This document shows, piece by piece, positions 1-7,723 of a DNA stretch of 64,000 nt. The notes below the pieces were generated by a model, which was given only the letters and a program-made list of their open reading frames with translations, was not told where the DNA came from and did no database searches. Where the stretch lies: NCBI RefSeq assembly GCF_030378205.1, contig NZ_CP127385.1:6240001-6304000 (forward strand), in the 5' to 3' direction. The position numbers were made by a program, and so were the translations under genes. Origin of the DNA: Bradyrhizobium sp. NP1 (lineage in GTDB: Bacteria; Pseudomonadota; Alphaproteobacteria; Rhizobiales; Xanthobacteraceae). How positions within the stretch are numbered: the stretch's first letter is position 1; each line of letters opens with the position of its first letter.

Positions 1-1192
1 CGCCGGTCGACGGCCGGCACAGCGCCGCCAGCGCCACCAGGATCGGATATTCCGCGACCCACGAAAAAGCATTGGGAGCAATGAGCCCGGCGAACAGGCC
101 GCCGACCATGCCGCCGAACGACAGCGCGACATAAAAGCCGGTGAGGTATTTTGCCGCCGGCCGCGTCCGCGCCAGTTCGCCGTGGCAGGCCATCGCGATC
201 AGGAAGAAGCAGAGCTGATGGCCGCCGAGGGTGAGCAGCAGGTTCTGCTCGCCACCGACCGCGAGCAGCACCACCACGCCCGCGATCGCGAGCGGCTGGA
301 TCATCAGCATCCAGCGATGCGGCAATAGCGGCCGCGACTGGAACACCAGCACCCAGGTCAGCAGATACAGCGACAGCGGCAGCACCCAGAGCAGCGGCGC
401 CGCCGCGACGTCGGTCGAGATATGCGCGGTCACTGCGATCAGGAGACCTGACGGCACCGCGGCAAGGAAGATCCAGCGCGCGCGCTGGCTCCACGAAGGC
501 GGCGGCGCGTCGGTCGCTTCGGTCTGTGCGTCGGCATGCGCCAGCGCGGGCGAGCGCAGCAGGAGCGCGCCGCAGGCTGCGATCAGCGCGATCAGCAGCG
601 CATAACCGGAGGTCCAGATCAGGTTCTGCGTGCGCAGCGTGAATACCGGCTCCAGCAGCACCGGATAGGACAACAGCGCCAGGAAGCTGCCGATGTTGGA
701 GGACGCGTAGAGAAAGTAAGGATCGGGTCCCGCGGGATGACCTGTTCGAACGAACCAGGCCTGCAACAGCGGGTTGTTGGCGGCAAGCGCAAAGAACGGC
801 AGGCCGATCGAGACCACGAACAGGCCGAGCAGCCAGAACGCATAGGCGTGCGTCGGCGGCTCGCCGAAGGAATTGGCGATCGACAGCGGCAAAGTGAGGA
901 AAGCCAGCACCAGCAGCACCAGATGCACCGCGACCGGGATGGTCCGGTTCCTGATCTGCATCAGCAGATGCGCGTAGGCGTAGCCGGCCAGCAAGAGCGA
1001 CTGGAAGAACACCATCGCCACCGACCACACCGCGGGCGAGCCGCCGAGCCGCGGCAGCACCATCTTGGTGAACAGCGGCTGCACCGAGAACAAGAGCAGC
1101 GCGCTGACGAAGATCGCCGCCGTGTAGACCGTGAGCACCAGCCGGTTGCGCGAAGCGGATGGCTGGTCCTTGGAGACGTCGGAAGGCGGCAT
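1..1192 (-). CDS. Fused transporter/spermidine-synthase-like membrane protein, 3' end outside window
   Basis: The frame opens with ATG at 1192 (reading MPPSDVSKD) and runs without a stop for 397 codons off the left edge, so the C-terminal part is missing. The visible part is a string of hydrophobic membrane segments. Near the start it has VQPLFTKMVLPRLGGSPAVW and FFQSLLLAGYAYAHLL, and near the edge GLIAPNAFSWVAEYPILVAL. These are hallmarks, as I recall them, of the long 'fused MFS/spermidine synthase' proteins, in which an N-terminal multi-pass membrane domain precedes a soluble SAM-dependent aminopropyltransferase-like domain. The soluble domain would lie left of position 1 and cannot be checked. 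Substrate and reaction are unknown; true polyamine synthesis is not proven for this family. It is divergent from the oxidoreductase at 1505, with a composite hairpin repeat between them. Confidence 0.75.
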   Translation of the reverse strand, partial: MPPSDVSKDQPSASRNRLVLTVYTAAIFVSALLLFSVQPLFTKMVLPRLGGSPAVWSVAMVFFQSLLLAGYAYAHLLMQIRNRTIPVAVHLVLLVLAFLTLPLSIANSFGEPPTHAYAFWLLGLFVVSIGLPFFALAANNPLLQAWFVRTGHPAGPDPYFLYASSNIGSFLALLSYPVLLEPVFTLRTQNLIWTSGYALLIALIAACGALLLRSPALAHADAQTEATDAPPPSWSQRARWIFLAAVPSGLLIAVTAHISTDVAAAPLLWVLPLSLYLLTWVLVFQSRPLLPHRWMLMIQPLAIAGVVVLLAVGGEQNLLLTLGGHQLCFFLIAMACHGELARTRPAAKYLTGFYVALSFGGMVGGLFAGLIAPNAFSWVAEYPILVALAALCRPSTG

Positions 1193-1258
1193 GAAAACTC
1201 CGGCTCAAGCCTGGTGGGGAGGAAGCGCAATGGACCATATGGCACCAAGGCGGGCAAT

Positions 1259-1424
1259 CCAGTGCCGCCGATTTGAAGTTCCTGCTCCCCTGCGGCAAGT
1301 TCAATCCAGGAACTTCAAATCGAAAGCGGCACTGGTATCATCGATTTCGCTAGTGCCCTTTGCTTTCCGAAGTTCGCACAGAGGCTGCTGCGACGGATCG
1401 CGAACTTCGGAAAGCGGGCACTAG
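1259..1424 (+). repeat. Composite double-hairpin repeat, copy 1
   Basis: Two long hairpins stand 14 bp apart. Hairpin 1 (1259-1335) pairs CCAGTGCCGC-CGATTTGAAG... with its complement ending GCGGCACTGG, leaving an unpaired AAA in the inner arm. Hairpin 2 (1350-1424) pairs CTAGTGCCC-TTT-GCTTTCC... with GGAAAGCGGGCACTAG, leaving an unpaired TTT in its inner arm. The two hairpins are inverted relatives of each other. The same arrangement occurs at 44506-44671 and 63079-63241. The element fills most of the 312-base gap between the divergent genes; I see no gene in that gap. Confidence 0.85.
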
Positions 1425-1504
1425 CCGTTCGATCAAACCGCTGTGCTGAAGCCTGCGAGTTCGCTATGACAGGCCCGGATTAATCAAGGCTTCTTGAAAG
1501 CAAG

Positions 1505-3115
1505 ATGAACGAAACCGATGTCGTCATCATCGGCGCCGGCCATAATGGCCTCACCTGCGCCGCCTATCTCGGCATGGCCGGCCTCAGGGTGACCGTGGTC
1601 GAGCGCCGCAAGGTCGTCGGTGGCGCCGCGGTGACGGAGGAATTCCATCCCGGTTTCCGCAACTCGGTCGCGGCCTATACCGTCAGCCTGCTCAACCCCA
1701 GGGTCATCGCCGACCTGCGCCTGCACGAGCATGGGCTGAAAATCGTCGAGCGCCGCGCGCAGAACTTCCTCCCTGCCTCCGACGGCAGCTATCTCCTTAC
1801 CGGCGAGGGCCGCACTGCGGCTTCGGTGGCGCTGCTCAGCGAGCACGACGCCGACCACATCGCGGCGTTCTCGCGCGAGCTTGAGGCGATCGCCGACGTG
1901 CTGCGGCAATTCGTGCTGCGCGCGCCGCCCAATTTGGTCGAAGGTTTTGGCCCAAACGCGATCCGCGAGACGCTGAATGCGCTTGGCACGGCCAATATCC
2001 TGCGCGAGCTGACGCTTGCGCAGCAGCGCAACCTGCTCGATTTGTTCACGCGCTCGGCCGGCGAGATGCTCGACGAGCGCTTTGAGCATGATCTCGTCAA
2101 GGCCGTGTTCGGCTTCGACGCGATCGTCGGCAACTATGCGAGCCCCTACGCCGCGGGCTCGGCCTATGTGATGCTGCACCACGCTTTCGGCGAGGTGAAC
2201 GGCAAGAAAGGCGTCTGGGGCCATGCGGTCGGCGGCATGGGCGCGATCACGCAAGCGATGGCGCGCGCCGCGCGTTCGCATGGTGTGGCGATCGAGACCG
2301 GCGCCGGCGTGCGCGAGGTGATCGTCGAGCGCGGCCGCGCCGCCGGCGTCGTGCTCGACAACGGCACCTCCATCCGCGCGAGATATGTCGCGTCCAGCGT
2401 CAACCCGAAACTGCTCTACACCCGCCTGATCCCGGGCGACGCGCTGCCGGCGGATTTCCTGGCCCGCATCAGGCACTGGCGGAACGGCTCAGGCACCTTC
2501 CGCATGAATGTCGCGCTGAGCCGCCTGCCCTCGTTCACGGCGCTGCCCGGCGCGGGCGACCACCTCACCGCCGGCATCATCATCGCGCCGAGCCTTGCCT
2601 ACATGGACCGCGCCTTCCACGACGCGCGGCAAGCCGGCTGGAGCCGCGAGCCCATTGTCGAGCTGCTGATCCCCTCGACGCTGGACGACACGCTCGCGCC
2701 CGAAGGCAGCCATGTCGCAAGCCTGTTCTGCCAGCATGTCGCCCCGGAACTGCCGGATGGAAAGTCCTGGGACGATCACCGCGAGGAAGTCGCCGACCTG
2801 ATGATCGCGACCGTCGACCGCCATGCGCCGGGTTTTGCTGAAAGCGTGATCGGACGGCAGGTGCTCTCGCCGCTGGACCTGGAGCGGGAGTTCGGCCTCC
2901 TCGGCGGCGACATCTTCCACGGCGCGCTGACGCTGAACCAGCTGTTCTCGGCGCGGCCGATGCTGGGTCATGCCGACTATCGCGGACCCGTAAGGGGCCT
3001 CTATCACTGCGGGTCCGGCGCCCATCCCGGCGGCGGGGTGACCGGCGCGCCCGGCCACAATGCGGCGCGGACCATCCTGCGCGACCACCGGGCCTTGTTC
3101 AGGACCGGTGGATAA
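1505..3115 (+). CDS. FAD-dependent oxidoreductase, phytoene desaturase/PYROXD2-like
   Basis: A 536-residue flavoprotein. The N-terminus VVIIGAGHNG has the dinucleotide-binding GxGxxG (G10, G12, G15), followed by the acidic end of the second beta strand (VVERRKVVGG) that binds the FAD ribose. The C-terminal block around residues 500-520 (CGSGAHPGGGVTGAPG) is the second FAD contact typical of carotenoid desaturase and PYROXD2-like proteins. Length fits the family. No carotenoid genes (crtB, crtE) are nearby, so the substrate is unknown and the 'phytoene' label is only a fold assignment. The start ATG at 1505 is close behind the composite hairpin repeat. The gene appears monocistronic and its stop codon lies inside a run of DnaA-box-like repeats. 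Confidence 0.9.
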   Translation: MNETDVVIIGAGHNGLTCAAYLGMAGLRVTVVERRKVVGGAAVTEEFHPGFRNSVAAYTVSLLNPRVIADLRLHEHGLKIVERRAQNFLPASDGSYLLTGEGRTAASVALLSEHDADHIAAFSRELEAIADVLRQFVLRAPPNLVEGFGPNAIRETLNALGTANILRELTLAQQRNLLDLFTRSAGEMLDERFEHDLVKAVFGFDAIVGNYASPYAAGSAYVMLHHAFGEVNGKKGVWGHAVGGMGAITQAMARAARSHGVAIETGAGVREVIVERGRAAGVVLDNGTSIRARYVASSVNPKLLYTRLIPGDALPADFLARIRHWRNGSGTFRMNVALSRLPSFTALPGAGDHLTAGIIIAPSLAYMDRAFHDARQAGWSREPIVELLIPSTLDDTLAPEGSHVASLFCQHVAPELPDGKSWDDHREEVADLMIATVDRHAPGFAESVIGRQVLSPLDLEREFGLLGGDIFHGALTLNQLFSARPMLGHADYRGPVRGLYHCGSGAHPGGGVTGAPGHNAARTILRDHRALFRTGG

Positions 3116-3149
3116 GTCGGTGGACAAGCTGTGGACAATCTGTGGACTG
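3107..3149 (+). repeat. Four phased GTGGAYAA-type direct repeats (DnaA-box-like)
   Basis: GTGGATAAG, GTGGACAAG, GTGGACAAT and GTGGACTGG follow one another at steps of 11-12 bp, about one helical turn. Two units differ from the DnaA box TGTGGATAA at one position each. Two further TGTGGAT words stand at about 3281-3300. The first unit overlaps the stop codon of the oxidoreductase gene. The whole gap 3116-3459 (344 bases) has no convincing gene. Nothing else of an origin (AT-rich unwinding region, dnaA, dnaN) is present, so a regulatory array or chance are both possible. Confidence 0.35.
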
Positions 3150-3459
3150 GGCGGAGGATGACGAGAGCGGAGGCGGTTGAGACGTTCCGAAATGGGGCGC
3201 GGTGCCCCCCGCCCTTGTGGTCGACTTATTGCGGCCTGGAACAGCGCGGCGCTGTTCGGGAGCAATCCGACAATGCTGTGGATCTCGGCTGTGGATCTCA
3301 CTTGATAAAGCCGGTGGGCACGTTGTGGGTAACGCCTCCCTTCCGCGACGCGTATCCCTGTTGAACAGGTGACGTCTCGATTCGAAATCATGAGCGCCAG
3401 TAAGCCAAGGCGGTCAAAAATCCCGCGCTCTGGCGGGTGCGACCGGAGTCCAGTGCAAG

Positions 3460-4014
3460 ATGTTTCGAGATGATCGTTCCGCCGACAGGTTCGTCGTCAT
3501 CTCGGGATGCTCGGGCGGCGGCAAATCCACGCTGCTCGATGAGCTGCGGGCGCGTGGCCATGCGGTGGTCGAGGAACCCGGCCGCCGCATCGTGGCGCGA
3601 GAACTGGCGGGCGCCGGTCTTGCCCTGCCATGGGTCGATGGCGTGGCGTTCGCCCGGCAGGCCATCGAGCTTTCACTCGCCGATCGGGCGGCAGCCGAAC
3701 GAAGCCAGGGCCTGGTGTTTTTCGACCGTGGACTGGTCGATGCCGCTGCCGCACTGGAGCATTTGACCGGGGAGCCGGTCATCGACCGGCTCTGCCATGC
3801 CCACCGCTACAACAGGCATGTGTTCCTGACGCCGCCGTGGCCGGAAATCTACCGGGCGGACGCAGAGAGGCGGCACGGCTTGGCCGATGCGGTGGCCGAG
3901 TACGACCGGCTGGTCAACGTCTACGCCCGCCTCGGGTACGAGATCAGCATCCTGCCCAGGATCGGCATCGAAGGACGCGCCGACCTCATCCTGGCCGCGC
4001 TGCATGCCCAATGA
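3460..4014 (+). CDS. Small AAA-type P-loop ATPase/kinase (AAA_28-like)
   Basis: A 184-residue single-domain P-loop protein. The Walker A loop GCSGGGKST spans residues 16-24 and a Walker-B-like strand LVFFDRGLVD spans 85-94. The region HRYNRHVFLTPPWPEIYRAD and the closing EIEGRADLIL-type helix fit small predicted ATPases of the AAA_28 family, which look like nucleotide or metabolite kinases. It is soluble, with no signal peptide or membrane segment. The actual substrate is not known for this group. It stands alone: the oxidoreductase gene ends 344 bases upstream and the Flp pilin is convergent, with a terminator between them. Confidence 0.8.
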   Translation: MFRDDRSADRFVVISGCSGGGKSTLLDELRARGHAVVEEPGRRIVARELAGAGLALPWVDGVAFARQAIELSLADRAAAERSQGLVFFDRGLVDAAAALEHLTGEPVIDRLCHAHRYNRHVFLTPPWPEIYRADAERRHGLADAVAEYDRLVNVYARLGYEISILPRIGIEGRADLILAALHAQ

Positions 4015-4054
4015 AGCGGCCGGATGGCGCCGCTCCGCCCGTCAGATCGCTTCA

Positions 4055-4088
4055 CAAAAGAAAAGGCCGGGCGCATCTGGCCCGGCCC
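4055..4088 (-). terminator. Rho-independent terminator of the Flp pilin gene
   Basis: Read on the minus strand, a GGGCCGGGCC/GCCCGGCC stem with a short AGATGC loop is followed at once by TTTTCTTTT. It lies about 25 bases past the pilin stop codon and also separates that gene from the convergent ATPase gene. Confidence 0.85.
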
Positions 4089-4111
4089 CTGAGAACGCGA
4101 CGTTAACTCGA

Positions 4112-4276
4112 TTATTTCAGCGAGGTGCTGATGGTGCTGAAATTTCCGCTGAGCGAGGTGCCGACGCCCTGTACCGCGGTGATGATCGCGATGGCGATCC
4201 CCGCCGCAATCAGCCCATACTCGATCGCCGTGGCACCCGACTGATCCTTGAAAAAGCGCGCAAGCAAAGCCTTCAT
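4112..4276 (-). CDS. Flp family type IVb pilin (orphan)
   Basis: A 54-residue prepilin. A short basic leader (MKALLARFFKDQSG) ends in Gly14, the prepilin peptidase site. The mature protein begins ATAIEYGLIAAG, with the Glu at +5 and Tyr at +6 that define Flp pilins, and continues as one hydrophobic helix. The ATG at 4276 is chosen over a longer reading from 4354 because an AGGA ribosome site stands 8 bases upstream and because the leader then has the usual length. No tad/cpa assembly genes (cpaB, tadA, tadB, tadC) are in the window, so export and assembly must come from another locus. It could be a surface adhesin subunit or a spare pilin. Confidence 0.92.
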   Translation of the reverse strand: MKALLARFFKDQSGATAIEYGLIAAGIAIAIITAVQGVGTSLSGNFSTISTSLK

Positions 4277-4466
4277 TGTTGATCCTGCCCTTTTTGATCC
4301 TGGAACGATGGAACTCCGTTCAGTTCCGTACCCGGAACGCCAGGTTCCAGTCACCGTAATAATACGGCGGAACCTAAGGTTGCTTTAAGGGCCGTCCGAT
4401 AAATCTTCGCGATAGTCCGATGCAATCATGGTTGAAATTCAAATAAAATTAGCCGGATCCCAGCCC

Positions 4467-5354
4467 ATGCCAGCACAGTCCACCCACCGCGTCTGGTTCG
4501 CCATCGGGGATGAAGCGGCCGCCAGGCGCGCGGTCGACGTCCTGACCGAGATCCTCTTCGAGGGGGATGCCGCGGTCGGCGGCTTCGAGCAGCCGGACGG
4601 GCGCTGGGCCGTCGCCGTGCATTTCGCCGAAGCACCCGACCAGACGCTGGTCCGCGAGCTGGTGGAGGGCGCAGCCGGCGCGGAGGTCGCGCGCGAAATC
4701 CGTTTCGACACCGTGGAAGCCAGGGACTGGGTCAAGGCCAGCCTCGACGATCTGGTCCCGGTGCCGGCCGGGCACTTCGTCGTGCATGGGGCGCATGACC
4801 GCGCCCGGGTGCCCGCCAACAAGCTCGGCATCGAGATCGAGGCCGCGCTCGCCTTCGGCACCGGCCACCACGGCACCACCCGCGGCTGCCTGCTGCTGCT
4901 CGACCACGTGCTCAAGGCACACCGGCCGGCCCGCGTGCTCGATCTCGGCACCGGAACCGGCGTGCTGGCGATCGCCGCCGCCAAGGCGCTACGCAAGCCG
5001 CTGCTCGCCAGCGACATCGACGCGCCGTCTGTTGCGGTGGCGCGCGAGAATGCGCGGCTCAACGGGGCGGCAAACCTGGTTCAGGTGATCGAAGCGACCG
5101 GCTTCTCGGCGCCGGCGTTTTCAGGTCATGGTCCGTTCGACCTGGTGCTGGCGAATATCCTCGCCAATCCGTTGCGGCAGCTCGCCGGGCCGATGCTGCG
5201 GCATCTGGCGCCGTCCGCCTTCGTGATCCTGTCGGGGCTGCTGACGCCGCAGGCGACAGCGGTGGTCGCCGCCTATCGTGCGCGCGGACTGGTCCCGGTA
5301 CGGCATCTGAAAATCGAGGGGTGGAGCAGCCTGCTGCTGCGACGGACGGATTGA
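4467..5354 (+). CDS. prmA: Ribosomal protein L11 methyltransferase
   Basis: PrmA uses S-adenosylmethionine to methylate lysines and the N-terminus of ribosomal protein L11. This 295-residue protein has an N-terminal substrate-recognition domain, then the PrmA block AFGTGHHGTT (residues 129-138), the SAM-binding VLDLGTGTGVLAIAA (147-161), the acidic ASDIDAPSV strand, and the methyltransferase motif LVLANILANPL (about 217-227). The start at 4467 gives MPAQSTHRVWFAI, the usual family start. An in-frame ATG at 4428 would add 13 residues from an AT-rich stretch that looks like leader. Activity on L11 is inferred from family membership. Confidence 0.93.
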   Translation: MPAQSTHRVWFAIGDEAAARRAVDVLTEILFEGDAAVGGFEQPDGRWAVAVHFAEAPDQTLVRELVEGAAGAEVAREIRFDTVEARDWVKASLDDLVPVPAGHFVVHGAHDRARVPANKLGIEIEAALAFGTGHHGTTRGCLLLLDHVLKAHRPARVLDLGTGTGVLAIAAAKALRKPLLASDIDAPSVAVARENARLNGAANLVQVIEATGFSAPAFSGHGPFDLVLANILANPLRQLAGPMLRHLAPSAFVILSGLLTPQATAVVAAYRARGLVPVRHLKIEGWSSLLLRRTD

Positions 5355-5359
5355 TCCGG

Positions 5360-5545
5360 CTATTTGCCCGGTTTGTCGCCGCGACGGGCCATCGCGCTTT
5401 GCTCGTCGCGCGAGGCGCGCTTGGCGCGCGCCCCGGCGAACCGGTCGAGGATCTGCACGATCATTCCGCGCGGCTTCTTCTCGGCCGGTGCGGTCGGGTT
5501 GCGGCGAGCCGGCGGGGCAATCTTCTCGAACGAAAACGCAGGCAT
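5360..5545 (-). CDS. Small basic conserved-looking protein, unknown function
   Basis: A 61-residue, strongly basic protein (MPAFSFEKIAPPARRNPTAP at the start, many Arg and Lys). A strong ribosome site, GAGGGG, stands 8 bases before the ATG at 5545. It has no signal peptide or membrane segment and no motif I recognise. It is convergent with prmA, the stops being only 6 bases apart. The ribosome site and compact fit between neighbours argue that it is real; the function is unknown, though the charge would suit nucleic acid or ribosome contact. Confidence 0.6.
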   Translation of the reverse strand: MPAFSFEKIAPPARRNPTAPAEKKPRGMIVQILDRFAGARAKRASRDEQSAMARRGDKPGK

Positions 5546-5717
5546 GGTGCATTCCCCTCGTGGTCGAGTTGAAATACTCCCGACGTTTCCTCATTTCTTT
5601 GATGAAGCCTATGTGACACGAACCTGCAACGCCTGTCGAATCTTTTCACAGGCGCGACCGAATTCAGCAAAATTCGGTCACGTTGCGGACTTTCCCACGG
5701 AATCCTACACTGACGCC

Positions 5718-7541
5718 ATGTTCGAAGCCCACTTCCAGACTTTCGAGGAGCCCGAGACCGGCATCGCGCTGGCGTCGCGGCTCTCCGCCTTCCGCGAGGA
5801 ATTGACCCGGCGCAAGCTGTCGGGCTTCGTCGTCCCGCGCGCCGACCAGCAGCAGAACGAATATGTCGCACCTTCCGAGGAGCGGCTGGCCTGGCTGACC
5901 GGCTTCACCGGCTCGGCGGGCCTGGCGATCGTGCTGGCGCACGAGGCGGCCCTCTTTGTCGACGGCCGCTACACGCTGCAGGCGGCAAAGCAGGTCGATA
6001 CCAAGGCCTGGACGGTCGAGTCCCTGATCGATCCGCCGCCGGAGACCTGGTTGACGAAACATCTGAAGGCCGGTGACCGCCTCGGATTCGATCCCTGGCT
6101 GCACACATCGACGGCGGCCGAGCGGCTGGCGGCCGCCTGCGCCAAGGCCGGCGCCGAACTGGTTGCGGTGGACAGCAATCCGCTCGATTCGGTGTGGACC
6201 GAGCGCCCGCCGCCCCCGCTTGCCCCCGTCACCATCCATGGCGCGCAGTTTTCCGGTGAGACGGAGAAGGAAAAGCTGGCGCGCATCCACGCCGAGATCG
6301 CGCGGCTCGGCGTCGACGCGCTGGTGCTCTCGGACAGCCATGCCGTTGCCTGGGCCTTCAACATCCGCGGCGCCGATGTCGCCCATACCCCGCTGCCGCT
6401 CTCCTATGCGCTGGTGCCGAAGGACGGCCGCCCGACCATCTTCATCGACCATCGCAAGCTGTCGAACGCCGCGCGCGACCATCTCGAACAATCCGGCGAC
6501 GTCCGCGAGCCGGAAGCGCTGACGGCCGAACTGACCGCGCTGGCGCAACGCGGCGGCAAGGTCGCGCTCGATGCCGCCACCGCCGCCGATGCGCTGAGCC
6601 GGCTGATCATTTCGGCCGGCGGCAAGGTGGAGCGCGGCAGCGATCCCGTCGCGCTGCTCAAGGCCGCCAAGAACCCCACCGAGATCGCGGGCACGCGCAG
6701 CGCGCACCGGCGCGACGCGGTGGCGCTGGCGCGCTTCCTCGCCTGGATCGACCGCGAGGCGCCCTCGGGCGCGCTGACCGAGATCGACACGGTGGAAGCG
6801 CTGGAGACGTTCCGCCGCGAGACCGGCGCGCTGAAGGACGTCTCGTTCCCCACCATCGCCGGCACCGGGCCGAACGGCGCCATCGTGCACTACCGCGTCA
6901 CCCGCAAGAGCAACCGCCGCATCGTGCGCGGCGACCTGCTGCTGATCGATTCCGGCGCGCAATACGAGGACGGCACCACCGACGTCACCCGCACCATCGC
7001 GATCGGCGAGCCGACCGCGGAGATGCGCGACCGCTTCACCCGGGTGCTGCGTGGCCATATCGCGATCGCGCGCGCGATCTTCCCCGACGGCACCACCGGC
7101 GCGCAGCTCGACACGCTGGCGCGGCAGTTCCTCTGGCAGGCCGGTATCGACTTCGAGCACGGCACCGGCCACGGCGTCGGCAGCTATCTCTCGGTGCATG
7201 AAGGCCCGGCGCGGATCTCGAAGCTCGGCACCACGCCGCTGAAGCGCGGCATGATCCTGTCCAACGAGCCCGGCTACTACAAGGCCGACGCCTACGGCAT
7301 CCGGATCGAGAACCTGGAGCTCGTCGTCGCAGTCGATATTTCGGGCGGCGAAAAACCGATGAATGCCTTCGAGACGCTGACGCTGGCGCCGATCGATCGC
7401 CGGCTGATCGATGTGGCGATGCTGAGCAAGAACGAACGCGACTGGCTCAACGCCTATCACGCCCGCGTGGCGGCCGAGGTCGGCCCGCAGCTCGACGACG
7501 CGACAAAGGCCTGGCTCGACCAGGCGACCGCGCCGCTCTGA
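5718..7541 (+). CDS. Xaa-Pro aminopeptidase, M24B family (aminopeptidase P)
   Basis: A metallopeptidase that removes an N-terminal residue ahead of proline. The 607-residue protein has two creatinase-like N-terminal domains (for example RLAWLTGFTGSAGLAIV) and a C-terminal pita-bread domain. The dinuclear metal ligands are visible: Asp in LLLIDSGAQY, Asp in TTDVTRT, His in GTGHGVGSYLSVHEGP, Glu in ILSNEPGYY and Glu in GIRIENLELV. The frame is open far upstream, but the ATG at 5718 gives the usual MFEAHFQTFE start and family length (about 600 residues). It is probably cytoplasmic and monocistronic. Confidence 0.93.
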   Translation: MFEAHFQTFEEPETGIALASRLSAFREELTRRKLSGFVVPRADQQQNEYVAPSEERLAWLTGFTGSAGLAIVLAHEAALFVDGRYTLQAAKQVDTKAWTVESLIDPPPETWLTKHLKAGDRLGFDPWLHTSTAAERLAAACAKAGAELVAVDSNPLDSVWTERPPPPLAPVTIHGAQFSGETEKEKLARIHAEIARLGVDALVLSDSHAVAWAFNIRGADVAHTPLPLSYALVPKDGRPTIFIDHRKLSNAARDHLEQSGDVREPEALTAELTALAQRGGKVALDAATAADALSRLIISAGGKVERGSDPVALLKAAKNPTEIAGTRSAHRRDAVALARFLAWIDREAPSGALTEIDTVEALETFRRETGALKDVSFPTIAGTGPNGAIVHYRVTRKSNRRIVRGDLLLIDSGAQYEDGTTDVTRTIAIGEPTAEMRDRFTRVLRGHIAIARAIFPDGTTGAQLDTLARQFLWQAGIDFEHGTGHGVGSYLSVHEGPARISKLGTTPLKRGMILSNEPGYYKADAYGIRIENLELVVAVDISGGEKPMNAFETLTLAPIDRRLIDVAMLSKNERDWLNAYHARVAAEVGPQLDDATKAWLDQATAPL

Positions 7542-7548
7542 CCGCCCG

Positions 7549-7576
7549 GTCATCGCCCGCGAAAGCGGGCGACGAC
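7549..7576. repeat. GAAA-tetraloop hairpin, genomic palindrome family
   Basis: GTCATCGCCCGC and GCGGGCGACGAC pair as a 12-bp stem around GAAA. The CCCGCGAAAGCGGG core recurs at 26306-26320 inside the cell wall cluster, so this is a partial copy of an interspersed palindrome. No T-run follows it, so it is not a standard terminator. It sits just past the aminopeptidase stop. Confidence 0.6.
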
Positions 7577-7723
7577 GGAGCGCGCGGATGATGACGGCGG
7601 AATGGGCAGCCCAGCCTGTTATTATAACAGTCCCGGTTTCGGAATAGCCGCATTCCGAAACGTCCGTATTCGTCCCGGCCAATCCCGCTACATTTCGATT
7701 CGAACCAACCGGATCGGACCTTC

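Noticed and set aside
1259..1424. CRISPR-like array made of the paired hairpins
   Set aside because: Only two units per site, each internally palindromic and about 75 bp long, with related rather than unique spacers; no cas gene in the window.
3107..3149. Chromosomal replication origin
   Set aside because: DnaA-box-like words occur but no AT-rich unwinding region, dnaA, dnaN or other origin neighbours are present.
3131..3364. A 77-codon open frame on the plus strand after the oxidoreductase gene
   Set aside because: No ribosome site, no similarity I recognise, and it starts within the GTGGACAA repeats.
5664..7682. A 672-residue open frame on the minus strand opposite the aminopeptidase
   Set aside because: Shadow frame; the plus strand encodes all M24B metal ligands, and the minus product is low-complexity with no domain.
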